A DNA stretch of 64,000 bases. It comes from Nonomuraea maritima (GTDB taxonomy: Bacteria; Actinomycetota; Actinomycetes; Streptosporangiales; Streptosporangiaceae). This document shows positions 35,030 to 43,687 of this stretch, piece by piece. The stretch covers positions 186,001 through 250,000 of the forward strand of contig NZ_FNFB01000007.1 in assembly GCF_900100395.1 (NCBI RefSeq), written 5' to 3'. The stretch's first letter is position 1. The number at the start of each line of letters is the position of its first letter. The position numbers and the translations under genes were made by a program. The notes beneath the pieces were generated by a model that made no database searches, was not told the origin of the DNA, and saw nothing but the letters and a program-made list of their open reading frames with translations.

Positions 35030-36069
35030 TATTGAATGCCGGTCGTCTCGGGCCGGCGCCGCAGCAAGGCGCGGGCCATGGCCACGGCGACTCCCAGCCA
35101 GGCGACGAAGCCGGCCCAAAGCTCCACCCGGGCGATGGTCACCATGAAGCCGAGCCCCGTCTCGGCCCCGTAGCTCGCGCTCGCCGCCGCGTACATGCCG
35201 AGGGGGAAGACCATGCCCCACAGCGTCGGCTCGTAGCCCATGCGCGCGCCCGGGACGAAGTGCCGCCACACCGTGAAGAGCAGCAGCAGGGGGATCCACC
35301 AGGTGCCGAACGCCCACAGCACGAAGGCGACCCCGGAGACGACGTGCCGGGTCTCGACGAGGATCGGCAGCGTCGCGGGCAGCGCGAGGATCTTGGCCGC
35401 GGCCAGCACGGTGATGGCCGTGTCGCCCATGTACACCCAGTAGGCCGGGCCCAGCGCGTGCGGATCGACCGGGTCGGCGAGCAGGCGCGTGGTGACCAGG
35501 CACGTCAGGATCACGTACAGGACCACGCCGATCCCCCAGAAGGCCACGGCCAGGGGAGCCAGCGGGCCGGCCAGGCCGGGACGCCAGCCCGCCACCGTGG
35601 CCACCGCGGCGGCCACCGACTGGGTGCTCACCACCCACAGGAACCAGGTGCCGTTCATCCGGGGCAGCACCGCCCGCACGCGGTTGCCGGTGACCAGGGC
35701 CGCGGGAACGGCGTACGTGAGCAGCAGCCACACCGGTACGGCGGCCAGCGTCAGCGCGGCGGTGGCGAACAGATGGTGGTCGAGATCCAGCCGGATCCCG
35801 ACCACGTTCGCGGCGGCCACCAGCGTGAAGTAGCCGAAAGCCCGTCCTGGGTCCTGGGCGTCGGCCATGACCCGGCGCGGGTAGGCGATCGCCCTCCAGG
35901 CGTAGGCGACCAGCAGGACGGCGAACGCGGCCACGGCGACGACCAGGAGCGCGTACGACAGCAGCGTCCATTCGAACAGGGCGAGACCGGTCGAGACGAC
36001 CCCCGTCGCCATCACCAGCGCGGCGGAGGACGGATGCAGGTCGGCGACCGCCCGGCGGACGCGCCGCAC
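35029..36069 (-). CDS. TDT-family transporter (TehA / C4-dicarboxylate transporter type)
   Basis: A 346-residue membrane protein with about ten hydrophobic segments, matching the tellurite-resistance/dicarboxylate transporter family. It begins with HPSSAALVMATGVVSTGLALF and ends with VFPLGMYAAASASYGAETG, which resembles the TehA/Mae1/SLAC1 core. Members move anions such as malate, sulfite or chloride. GTG 36069 is the chosen start. It lies upstream of the multicopper oxidase on the same strand but separated by 70 bp with a palindrome. The substrate is unknown; an organic anion would fit the oxalate neighbourhood. Confidence 0.85.
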   Translation of the reverse strand: MRRVRRAVADLHPSSAALVMATGVVSTGLALFEWTLLSYALLVVAVAAFAVLLVAYAWRAIAYPRRVMADAQDPGRAFGYFTLVAAANVVGIRLDLDHHLFATAALTLAAVPVWLLLTYAVPAALVTGNRVRAVLPRMNGTWFLWVVSTQSVAAAVATVAGWRPGLAGPLAPLAVAFWGIGVVLYVILTCLVTTRLLADPVDPHALGPAYWVYMGDTAITVLAAAKILALPATLPILVETRHVVSGVAFVLWAFGTWWIPLLLLFTVWRHFVPGARMGYEPTLWGMVFPLGMYAAASASYGAETGLGFMVTIARVELWAGFVAWLGVAVAMARALLRRRPETTGIQ

Positions 36070-36260
36070 GGACGGGTGGCGTCGCGGGGCGGCGGTGCCG
36101 GTCAGGCGGCACCCGCCGCACGCGGACGCGCACCGTACGACATGCTCCTGCTCCCCCCGGACCGGCTGGACGTTTCCGCGAGTGCCGGTCTACCGCGCCG
36201 TCCCCACCGCGAAACCAGTGATGGGACGGCCCGGCCCGAATCTTGGGCGCCGCGCGGCCG

Positions 36261-36788
36261 TCACCCTGGTGGGGGATAGGTCAGGTGCCCGTCGTGCACC
36301 CGCGCCAGCCGGTCAAGTTCGGCCGGTCTCGTCGTCGTGGGGGAGAGGATGTGCGCGACGTCCGTGCCCGCGACGATCAACGCGTCGGCGATCAGCCGGC
36401 GGTGGCACCGCCACGGCACCGCCTCGCTGCACATGATCGCCGGACGTTCGTGCCCGGCCAGCCGCAGCAGCTCGTCGAGGCCCGCACGGAACGCGTCGCT
36501 GTCCATGTGGTCGGCGTACGCGCGGAACGCTTCGACTCGCCAGCCGCTGTTCACGCTCGGCACGCCCGCCGGCGTGTGCCGCCGGCCGCCCAGCTCCGGG
36601 ATCCACCGGTAGCCGATGTCGGGCGGCAACGCCTCGATGATCGCTTGCTGGTTCCACTGCGGGAACCTTCGCGACGACGGGTACGAGCGGACGTCGACGA
36701 GGCAGGTGATGTCGTTGCCGCGCAGCATCTCCAGCACCTCGCCGAACTCGCGCGTCGAGTGCCCCACCGTGCAGATCCGGTTCGCCAT
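36261..36788 (-). CDS. DUF488 family protein
   Basis: A 175-residue cytosolic protein with the DUF488 signature: an N-terminal TVGHSTREFGEVLEML, then LVDVRSYPSSRRFPQWN, and a Cys-containing end MCSEAVPWRCHRRLIAD. The family is common but not biochemically defined; the conserved Cys/Arg/His cluster suggests an enzymatic or metal-binding role. It is divergent from the erythromycin-esterase-like gene. No operon partner is evident. Confidence 0.9.
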   Translation of the reverse strand: MANRICTVGHSTREFGEVLEMLRGNDITCLVDVRSYPSSRRFPQWNQQAIIEALPPDIGYRWIPELGGRRHTPAGVPSVNSGWRVEAFRAYADHMDSDAFRAGLDELLRLAGHERPAIMCSEAVPWRCHRRLIADALIVAGTDVAHILSPTTTRPAELDRLARVHDGHLTYPPPG

Positions 36789-36906
36789 CCTGACGCCTCC
36801 GCCTCCCCACTTTACGCTTGCATCGGTGTTTGAGGGTTTACAGCGGCCGGGCCGCGCAAAAGTGCGTCAAAGTTTCCATCGAATGTTCAACGATACGGTT
36901 GAAGCC

Positions 36907-38064
36907 ATGGACATCCACAACACAGCGCGTCCGCTCGACGGCGCGGGCGTCTCGGCGTTCCTGCGTTCCCTTCCCGCCCGGCCCCTGCTGCTCGGTCTCG
37001 GCGAGGCCAGGCACTTCGTGGGAGAGCTGGGCGAGGCGCGCAACGAGATCTTCCGGCACCTGGTCGAGCACGAGGGCTACCGCTCGTTCGCCGCCGAGAG
37101 CGACTGCCTCATGGGCCTGCTGGTGGACGAGTACGTCACGACGGGCAAGGGCACGCTCGACGACGTCATGGCACGCGGCTTCAGCCACGGGTTCGGCGCG
37201 TTCCCCGCCAACCGCGAGCTCGTGGGCTGGATGCGGGCGTACAACGAGGAGCACGACGACAAGCTGCGGTTCTTCGGTTTCGACGGTCCGCTGGAGTACT
37301 GGGCGGAGAGCCCGCGCCAGGCGCTCACCGGCCTCCACGACCTGCTCGACGGCCCGCTCCCGTGCACGAGGGAGACGCTCGACGCCCTGCTGGGCGCCGA
37401 CGGCGCGTGGTCGGACGAGGCCACGGCCATGGACCCGTCCCTGTCGATCGGCCGGTCCACCGAGGCGCGGGAGCTGCGGCTGATCGCCGACGACCTCGTG
37501 GCGCTGCTCGACGCGCAGGCGCCGGGCCTCCGCCCGCGGGACAGGGAAAGGGCCGAGCTGTACGCGCGTACCGCCACGGGCCTGCTCCGTTACCACGACG
37601 GGCTGGCCGACGCCTCCCCTGACCGGTGGGGCCGGCTGTCGGCGCTGCGGGCCTCGATGATGGCCGCCAATCTGCGCGCGGTCGCCGAGCACGGCCCGGC
37701 CCTGGTCTTCAGCCACAACGTCCACCTGCAGCGGGGCAGGAGCCACATGGCGTTCGGCGACCAGCGGCTGGAGTGGTGGAGCGCGGGGGCGATCGCCGGG
37801 ACGTACCTGGGCGACCGGTACGCCTTCCTCGCCACGGTGCTCGGCACGGTCGGCGACGACGTCCCGGCTCAGGACACCGTCGAGGGCGTCCTGTCCGCGC
37901 TGCCGTGGGACCGCGCGCTCGTCGATGCCCGTAGCCTGGCCGACCATCTCCGGCAGGCCACCCCGCGTATTTCAGGAGATTTCCGCTATATCCCGCTGGA
38001 CCCCACCCAGCTCGCCACGACCGACGGCGTCGTCTTCCTCAAGGAGGTCGTCAAGCTGGAATGA
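36907..38064 (+). CDS. Erythromycin esterase-like hydrolase
   Basis: A 385-residue protein of the erythromycin-esterase superfamily. The N-terminal motif LGLGEARHFVGELGEARNE carries the Glu and His used in Ere enzymes. AAESD corresponds to the second acidic block, and FSHNVHLQRG carries the later conserved histidines. Ere enzymes hydrolyse the macrolide lactone without a Ser nucleophile; many actinobacterial relatives have unknown substrates. ATG 36907 is the likely start; ATG 36883 is possible. There is no signal peptide. Macrolide resistance is only a possibility. Confidence 0.85.
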   Translation: MDIHNTARPLDGAGVSAFLRSLPARPLLLGLGEARHFVGELGEARNEIFRHLVEHEGYRSFAAESDCLMGLLVDEYVTTGKGTLDDVMARGFSHGFGAFPANRELVGWMRAYNEEHDDKLRFFGFDGPLEYWAESPRQALTGLHDLLDGPLPCTRETLDALLGADGAWSDEATAMDPSLSIGRSTEARELRLIADDLVALLDAQAPGLRPRDRERAELYARTATGLLRYHDGLADASPDRWGRLSALRASMMAANLRAVAEHGPALVFSHNVHLQRGRSHMAFGDQRLEWWSAGAIAGTYLGDRYAFLATVLGTVGDDVPAQDTVEGVLSALPWDRALVDARSLADHLRQATPRISGDFRYIPLDPTQLATTDGVVFLKEVVKLE

Positions 38065-38177
38065 CAGCCGACCAGGGGCACACAACCCGGCGTTCATCAA
38101 CAATCATGAACAATGCGTGAACAAGTATCTACGTGCCGCCGCGTTGCATGAAGGAAGTGCGACACGGGGGGTAGATC

Positions 38178-40178
38178 ATGGTCTTGGACGTGGACCTCAA
38201 CGCCTTCGACGCCCTTCGCGTGGGCGTGCTGGTGACCGGTGGCTCTGATCACCGGCTCCGCTATGTGAACAGGGCCTATCAGGAGATGGTGGGCGTTCAC
38301 CAGCGAGGAGAACCGATCAGGGACGTGTTGGGCGGCGTCTGCGTGGACGACCGTTTCGAACTGTTCGACCGGGTGCTGGAAACGGGTGAGCCCGCGACGG
38401 TCGAGGCGCTTCCCTTCGAGCACCAGGGCAGCGTGCGGTTCGCCTCGGTCGGCCTGTCGAGGATCGCGCGGGAGGGAGAGGAAGGGCTGCTGATCCTGGC
38501 CGTGGACGTCACCGACCGCGTCGTCCCCGGGTGGCTGCACGGTCCCGTCGGCCGCGATCAGCAGCGGTTCCTGCAGCGCTACCGCAGCCTGGTGCGGTTG
38601 CAGACGCAGGCGGTGTGGGTGACCGATCCCATGGGCCAGGTCAGCGAGCCGAGCGCCGGCTGGCAGCGGCTGACCGGGCAGTCATGGGAGGAGCACCGCG
38701 GCGCCGGCTGGCAGGACGCGGTGCACCCGGACGATCGTGCGCCCGCCTTCGAGACGTGGTGTGAGGCGGTGGAGCGGCAGGACGTCCTCCACCAGGTCTA
38801 CCGGATCCGGACGCCGGGCGGCGACTACCGACATGTCCGCGTCCTGGGCATACCGATCATGGAGGACGGCGAGATCGTCGAGTGGGTCGGCACCATCGCC
38901 GACATCGAACTGGAGTGGCGGGAACGACAGCACCGGCTGCTGCTCGACCGGGTCGCCGCCGCGACCGCCAACCTCGCCGACCTGGACGAGGTGCTGCGCG
39001 CGCTGGCCCAGGTGATCGTGCCCCATCTGGCCGACGGGTGCGCCATCTACGTGCTGCCGGAGTTCGAGGACCAGCCGATCTCGCTGCCGTTCGTCACCAC
39101 GCCCGTGGTCAGCGTCGTACCGGCGGGCGCCGTTCCTCTGGCGCGTCAGGAGGTGTTCGACGCCGACTCCGACCTCGTCGTGGCGATCAGGACCCGCAAG
39201 CCGGTCCACCAGAGCTTTCCTCAAGGCCACACGCCACCGGGTGTCGTGCTCAACGGCGAGTCGGTCGTCGGCGTCAACAGCTGCGTCATCATCCCGGTGA
39301 TCGTGGACGGCGCGGTGGCGGCGGTGGTGCACGCCGTGGCCGTGGGTGACCGCGAACCGCTCGGCGCCGTGGACGTCGAGCTCATCGGGCGGATGCTCGA
39401 CCACGCGCACCCCCACCTCAGCAACGCGATGCGATTCCAGCGCACCCAAAGGGTCGCGCTGGCCCTGCAGAAGTACCTGCTGCCCGAGCCGCCGAAGGTG
39501 CCTGGCCTGGAGATCGCCGCACGCTACTCCGCGAGCGCCACCGCCGCGCAGATCGGCGGCGACTGGTACGACTCCTTCCTGCTGCCGGACGGCTCCCTGG
39601 TCCTGACCATCGGCGACATGGCCGGGCACGACCTGAGCGCCGCCGTCACCATGAGCCAGATCCGCAACGCGCTCAGGTGCCTAGCGATCGACCGGCGTGA
39701 ACCCCCCGGGCACACCCTGCGGCGGCTGAACGTCGCCGCCGAGGTGCTCTACCCCGAGGCCATGGGCACCTGCGTCCTCGCCCGCCTGGAGGAGCACGAC
39801 GACGGCGGGCGTCGGTTCCACTACTCGGTGGCCGGTCACCCGCCACCCCTGCTCGTCACCCGCGACGGCGCGGCGCGTTACCTGGACGACACGGTCGATC
39901 CCGTCGTGGGCGTGGGTTACGACATGCCGCGTGCGACCAGCGTCGCGACGTTGCCGCCGGGCAGCACGCTGCTGCTCTACACCGACGGCCTGGTGGAGGT
40001 GCCTGGCGAGCACCTCGACGCCGGGCTGGAACGCCTGCGCCACGCCGCCGCCGGCCTGGCCCTGGCCCCCTTGGACACCTTCTGCGACACGCTGCTCGGC
40101 CGGCTGCCCACGGCCCAGAAGGACGACGTCGCCGTCATCGCCGTCCGCGTACCGGATTTGCCTAAAGCTATTAGGTAA
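38178..40178 (+). CDS. PAS-PAS-GAF-SpoIIE (PP2C-type) serine phosphatase
   Basis: A 666-residue cytosolic signalling protein. A first PAS-like domain spans about 1-120 and a second PAS about 140-255 (AVWVTDPMGQVSEPSAGWQRLTG, with the PAC end EWVGTIADIELEWRER). A GAF domain follows at about 265-430, then the SpoIIE phosphatase at about 440-660 with GGDWYDSFLLPDG and IGDMAGHDLSAAVTM metal-binding motifs and LLLYTDGLVE. Such proteins dephosphorylate anti-anti-sigma factors in partner-switching stress pathways. No anti-sigma kinase or antagonist gene lies next to it. GGGGGT precedes the ATG. The last bases overlap a palindrome that serves the next gene. Confidence 0.93.
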   Translation: MVLDVDLNAFDALRVGVLVTGGSDHRLRYVNRAYQEMVGVHQRGEPIRDVLGGVCVDDRFELFDRVLETGEPATVEALPFEHQGSVRFASVGLSRIAREGEEGLLILAVDVTDRVVPGWLHGPVGRDQQRFLQRYRSLVRLQTQAVWVTDPMGQVSEPSAGWQRLTGQSWEEHRGAGWQDAVHPDDRAPAFETWCEAVERQDVLHQVYRIRTPGGDYRHVRVLGIPIMEDGEIVEWVGTIADIELEWRERQHRLLLDRVAAATANLADLDEVLRALAQVIVPHLADGCAIYVLPEFEDQPISLPFVTTPVVSVVPAGAVPLARQEVFDADSDLVVAIRTRKPVHQSFPQGHTPPGVVLNGESVVGVNSCVIIPVIVDGAVAAVVHAVAVGDREPLGAVDVELIGRMLDHAHPHLSNAMRFQRTQRVALALQKYLLPEPPKVPGLEIAARYSASATAAQIGGDWYDSFLLPDGSLVLTIGDMAGHDLSAAVTMSQIRNALRCLAIDRREPPGHTLRRLNVAAEVLYPEAMGTCVLARLEEHDDGGRRFHYSVAGHPPPLLVTRDGAARYLDDTVDPVVGVGYDMPRATSVATLPPGSTLLLYTDGLVEVPGEHLDAGLERLRHAAAGLALAPLDTFCDTLLGRLPTAQKDDVAVIAVRVPDLPKAIR

Positions 40179-40179
40179 A
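40157..40179. promoter_or_regulatory. Putative operator of the downstream TetR regulator
   Basis: TTTGCCTA at 40157-40164 and TAGGTAAA at 40172-40179 form an inverted repeat with one mismatch, with a perfect CCTAA/TTAGG core. It overlaps the SpoIIE stop codon and lies 34 bp before the tetR ATG, a typical autoregulatory position. Confidence 0.55.
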
Positions 40180-40213
40180 TGCATAATCGCTATAGCCGAG
40201 CAGGAGGAAGGTT

Positions 40214-40783
40214 ATGGCGAGAGTGGGGCTGACCCCGGAGCGGCTGGCGCAGGAGGGGGCGGAGCTGGCGGACGAGGTCGGGTTCGACCAGGTGACCGTC
40301 TCGGCGCTCGCCCGCCGCGTCGGCGTCAAGGTCGCGAGCCTGTACTCGCACGTGAAGAGCTCCGACGACCTCAGGACGCGGATCGCCCTGTTCGCACTGG
40401 AGGAGCTCGCCGACCGGGTGTCCGCCGCCGTGGCCGGTCGGGCCGGGAAGGACGCCCTGGCCGCGTTCGCGGACGCCTACCGCGACTACGCCAGGGAACA
40501 CCCCGGTCGCTACGCGGCCGCCCGGCTCCCGCTCGATCCCGAGACGGCGGCGGCCGGCGCGGGTGTGCGGCACGCGCGGATGACGCGGGCGATCCTGCGC
40601 GGCTACGACCTCGACGAGCCCGACCAGACGCACGCCGTCCGGATGCTGGGCAGCGTCTTCCACGGCTACGTCAGCCTGGAGCTGGCCGGAGGCTTCAGCC
40701 ACACGCCCGTCGACCCGCGCCGGTCCTGGGACTGGATCGTGGACTCCCTCGACTCCCTGCTCCGACAGCGGGCGACACCCTGA
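40214..40783 (+). CDS. TetR-family regulator with WHG-type C-terminal domain
   Basis: A 189-residue regulator. The helix-turn-helix lies at about residues 8-52 (LAQEGAELADEVGFDQVTVSA split, ARRVGVKVASLYSHVKSSDDL). The C-terminal domain with FHGYVSLELAGGF near residue 155 matches the WHG group of TetR proteins. A strong AGGAGGAAGG precedes the ATG at 40214. A palindrome at 40157-40179 is its probable operator. It lies 95 bp upstream of the SGNH hydrolase on the same strand and may control it. Confidence 0.92.
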   Translation: MARVGLTPERLAQEGAELADEVGFDQVTVSALARRVGVKVASLYSHVKSSDDLRTRIALFALEELADRVSAAVAGRAGKDALAAFADAYRDYAREHPGRYAAARLPLDPETAAAGAGVRHARMTRAILRGYDLDEPDQTHAVRMLGSVFHGYVSLELAGGFSHTPVDPRRSWDWIVDSLDSLLRQRATP

Positions 40784-40878
40784 CCTGAACCTCTCTGACC
40801 AGCGCCTCTCTGGCCGGCTCCTCCTGACCAGCGCCGACACCGACCCCAGCACCGACACCGACCGACAGGCTGACCCCC

Positions 40879-42057
40879 ATGAACGCTGAAAACGACCTGA
40901 TCACCACACCTGTCACCGCTGACCTCCTGCGCGGTCACCTCGACGTGGAGGCGACCGCGCACGGTCTGCTGCCGCACCGGCTGCCCGCTCGGGCACGCCG
41001 CCAGATCCCCGACGACCGGCTGGCCACGGCGGAGGCGCAGCCCTCCGGCGTGCGGCTGGCCTTCCGTACCCGGGCCACCACCGTCGAACTGGAGACGTTG
41101 CCCACCAAGCGGGCCTACCTCGGCTTCCCGCCCCCGGCCGACGGCGTGTACGACCTGCTGGCCGACGGCCGTCTCGCCGCCCAGGCCACGGTGGCGGGCG
41201 GCAACGTCCGCATGGTCACCGACCTGGCCACCGAGTCGGCCGAACTGCGTGAGGGGCCCGCCGGCACCGCCCGCTTCGCGGGCCTGCCCCCGGGCGACAA
41301 GGACGTCGAGATCTGGCTCCCGCACACGGAGATCACCGAGCTGATCGCCCTGCGCACCGACGCCCCGGTCGAGCCGGCGCGCGACAGCGGGCGCAGGGTG
41401 TGGCTGCACCACGGCAGCTCCATCAGCCACGGCTCGAACGCCGCCCACCCGACCGCCATCTGGCCCGCCCTGGCCGCCGCCGACGGCGGGGTGGAGCTGG
41501 TCAACCTGGGCTTCGGGGGCAGCGCGCTGCTGGACCCGTTCACGGCCCGTGCGATGCGGGACGCCCCCGCCGACCTGATCAGCGTCAAGGTCGGCATCAA
41601 CGTCGTCAACGGCGACGTGATGCGCCTGCGGGCCTTCGTCCCCGCGGTCCACGGCTTCCTGGACACCATCCGCGAGGGACACCCGACGACCCCGCTCCTC
41701 GTCGTCTCGCCCGTCCTGTGCCCCGTCCAGGAGGACACCCCCGGGCCGCTCGCCCCTGACCTCGACGGTGGCACCCTGCGGTTCAAGGCCACGGGCGACC
41801 CTGCGGAGATCGCCGCCGGACGCCTGACGCTGAACGTCATCCGCGACGTACTCGCGCGGATCGTCGAACAGCGCGCGGCCGACGACCCCCACCTGCATCA
41901 CCTGGACGGACGCGACCTCTACGGCGAGAAGGATTACGCGGACTTTCCACTGCCCGACGAGGTCCACCCGGACCCGGCAGGGCACCGCCGTATCGCCGAG
42001 AACTTCACCCGGCTCGCCTTCGGCCCCGGCGGCCCCTTCGCCTCCCCGACCGCCTGA
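40879..42057 (+). CDS. SGNH/GDSL-family hydrolase, intracellular
   Basis: A 392-residue esterase/lipase-like protein. An N-terminal jelly-roll-like accessory region (about 1-165) precedes the SGNH domain. Block I is HHGSSISHG (nucleophile Ser in GSS rather than GDS), block II Gly is GFGGSA, block III Asn is GINVVNGD, and block V Asp-His is DEVHPDPAGH. There is no signal peptide, so it probably acts on acylated small molecules or carbohydrates inside the cell. The 95-bp leader before ATG 40879 is a low-complexity ACCGACAC-rich repeat. A TetR gene lies upstream and may regulate it. Confidence 0.88.
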   Translation: MNAENDLITTPVTADLLRGHLDVEATAHGLLPHRLPARARRQIPDDRLATAEAQPSGVRLAFRTRATTVELETLPTKRAYLGFPPPADGVYDLLADGRLAAQATVAGGNVRMVTDLATESAELREGPAGTARFAGLPPGDKDVEIWLPHTEITELIALRTDAPVEPARDSGRRVWLHHGSSISHGSNAAHPTAIWPALAAADGGVELVNLGFGGSALLDPFTARAMRDAPADLISVKVGINVVNGDVMRLRAFVPAVHGFLDTIREGHPTTPLLVVSPVLCPVQEDTPGPLAPDLDGGTLRFKATGDPAEIAAGRLTLNVIRDVLARIVEQRAADDPHLHHLDGRDLYGEKDYADFPLPDEVHPDPAGHRRIAENFTRLAFGPGGPFASPTA

Positions 42058-42084
42058 CCGTACGGACGCCCTGCCCCTCAGCGC

Positions 42085-42300
42085 TCAGAGGCCCGGCGGC
42101 CGGCCGGGAGGGACCTCGCCGGGCAGGCGAGGCGGCTGAGCATCGCTCGGCAGCGGCACCTGCCGCCGCTTCGGATACCGGTTCCCCCACACCACCAGGT
42201 CCCGTACGCCGATACCGTTCGACACCAGCGCCAGCAGGAGCAAGACAGGGGGCGCCATCTCCCATTCGCGCAGGAACGGGATAGGCATGAGCATCAGCAC
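42085..42300 (-). CDS. Possible small membrane protein
   Basis: A 71-residue frame from ATG 42300. An internal start at 42264 would give a protein beginning MAPPVLLLLALVSNGIGV, a single hydrophobic helix, followed by a basic and Pro-rich tail (RYPKRRQVPLPSDAQPPRLP). No family or strong ribosome-binding site was recognised. It fills an otherwise empty 283-bp gap and ends near the 3' end of the convergent SGNH gene. It may be spurious. Confidence 0.35.
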   Translation of the reverse strand: MLMLMPIPFLREWEMAPPVLLLLALVSNGIGVRDLVVWGNRYPKRRQVPLPSDAQPPRLPGEVPPGRPPGL

Positions 42301-42340
42301 GACAGCGGCGGCGGACCCGGCCGGAGCTGTGAACGCGCTG

Positions 42341-42787
42341 CTACTTGCAGTTGCCGAAGGTCGCGCGCCCGCCCTTCGCCTCGGCGAAGTCGATCCGGGT
42401 GTTGCGGATGGTGCCCCAGTACGCGACGCACTTGCCGGCAGCCTTCAGCTTGACCGGCCCGGCATAGTACTTGAACTTGCCCGCGTCGGTCACCGGCTTG
42501 CTGCCCTGTACCCGCAGCATGGCCGTCGTGTACGTGGGGGTGCGGTAGTAGGAGGTCTTGATGGTGACCACGCAGTTGTAGCCGGTGCGGCGGTTGTACA
42601 TGAGGTAGACGTAGCCGTACGTGTCCTTCCCGTCCTTGACGGGCTTGGCGCCGTCAGCGACCCGCGCGAACCCCGCGCCGCACACGCCCTCGGGCGTGTA
42701 CGCGGTGGAGGCATGGGCGGGAACGGCCACGAGGACGCTGCCGGCCAGGGCGGCCGCGGCGACGACCTTCGGAACGAACTTCAACAC
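42341..42787 (-). CDS. Secreted SapA-like (spore-associated protein A) protein
   Basis: About 148 residues, exported: a basic start, a hydrophobic stretch KVVAAAALAGSVLVAVPAHA, and a mature part beginning STAYTPEGVCGAGFARV. The blocks YLMYNRRTGYNCVVTIK and YYAGPVKLKAAGKCVAYWG match the spore-associated protein A family of Streptomyces, small extracellular proteins with paired cysteines. The function in spores or aerial hyphae is not established. GTG 42787 has GAAGGG six bases upstream; ATG 42793 lies in frame but abuts that site. It is transcribed leftward, downstream of devR with a 124-bp gap. Confidence 0.85.
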   Translation of the reverse strand: MLKFVPKVVAAAALAGSVLVAVPAHASTAYTPEGVCGAGFARVADGAKPVKDGKDTYGYVYLMYNRRTGYNCVVTIKTSYYRTPTYTTAMLRVQGSKPVTDAGKFKYYAGPVKLKAAGKCVAYWGTIRNTRIDFAEAKGGRATFGNCK

Positions 42788-42917
42788 GTGCATCCCTTCG
42801 GGGGGTGCCGCGGCGGGTGCCGCGACAGATCAACGCGACGAGTCTCACGCACCTTGACCCGCAGCGCAACCGCTTGTTGACTCTTCGTGCACGAATGCCC
42901 GAAATGTGGAAAAACGC

Positions 42918-43562
42918 CTATTCGGAAGGCCTATCGGTACGCAGCCGCGCGGCCAGGGCGGCCGCCTGGGTACGGCGCTCCATGTTCAGCTTGGCCAGCA
43001 GGTTCGACACGTAGTTCTTGACCGTCTTCTCCGCCAGGAACAGCCGTTCGGCGATCTGCCGGTTGGTCAGGCCCTCACCGATGAGGTCGAGGATGTGGCG
43101 CTCCTGGTCCGTGAGCGCGGCCAGCGGGTCCTTCCTGGCCGTCCGGTCGCGCAGGCGCCGCAGCATGGCGGCGGTGCTCACCGGGTCGAGCAGCGACTGG
43201 CCGGAGGCGACCGTGCGGACCGCGCCGACCAGGTCGGAGCCGTGGATCTGCTTGAGCACGTAACCGGCGGCCCCCGCCATCACCGCGTCGAAGAGCGCGT
43301 CGTCGTCGGCGTACGAGGTGAGCATCAGGCACGCGAGCCCCGGCAGCGCCGAACGCACCTCGCGGCACACGTCCACGCCGCTGCCGTCGGGGAGCCGTAC
43401 GTCGAGGACCGCGACGTCCGGTTCGAGCGCCTTGATGCGGGCGATCGCCGACTCGGCCGTGCCCGCCTCCCCGATGACCTCGATGTCGTCCTCGGACTCC
43501 AGCAGCGCGGTCACACCACGGCGGACCACCTCGTGGTCGTCGAGAACGAACACCCGGATCAT
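42918..43562 (-). CDS. devR: DevR/DosR dormancy response regulator
   Basis: A 214-residue NarL-family response regulator closely resembling Mycobacterium DevR (DosR). The receiver begins MIRVFVLDDHEVVRRGVTAL, with phospho-acceptor Asp54 in VAVLDVRLPDGSG, LTSY and a Lys in VLKQIHG. The DNA-binding end contains GLTNRQIAERLFLAEKTVKN and LLAKLNMERRTQAA, nearly the DevR sequence, including the DNA-contacting Lys/Asn region. In mycobacteria DevR is switched on by hypoxia, NO or CO through DevS/DosT. Here the kinase gene is two genes away on the other strand. Two DevR-box-like sites lie in the shared divergent promoter, so autoregulation is likely. Confidence 0.94.
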   Translation of the reverse strand: MIRVFVLDDHEVVRRGVTALLESEDDIEVIGEAGTAESAIARIKALEPDVAVLDVRLPDGSGVDVCREVRSALPGLACLMLTSYADDDALFDAVMAGAAGYVLKQIHGSDLVGAVRTVASGQSLLDPVSTAAMLRRLRDRTARKDPLAALTDQERHILDLIGEGLTNRQIAERLFLAEKTVKNYVSNLLAKLNMERRTQAAALAARLRTDRPSE

Positions 43563-43600
43563 GTCTTCACTAGTGACCCGATCGGGCCCGGCAAAACACC

Positions 43601-43637
43601 GGGACGTTGGTCACGTCGCATCCGGGACATTAGCCCC
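43601..43637. promoter_or_regulatory. Tandem DevR-box-like sites between devR and the CBS-BON gene
   Basis: GGGACGTTGGTCAC at 43601-43614 and GGGACATTAGCCCC at 43624-43637 both resemble the mycobacterial DevR core GGGACTTTNGNCCC. The second differs at one specified base. Their centres are 23 bp apart, about two helical turns, like the paired boxes of mycobacterial dormancy promoters. They are 39-75 bp from the devR start and 50-86 bp from the rightward operon start. Confidence 0.72.
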
Positions 43638-43687
43638 TGCACGCCGCACCCCCGCCCAACCAGGGTGGGACGTGGAGGTGAGGTGCC

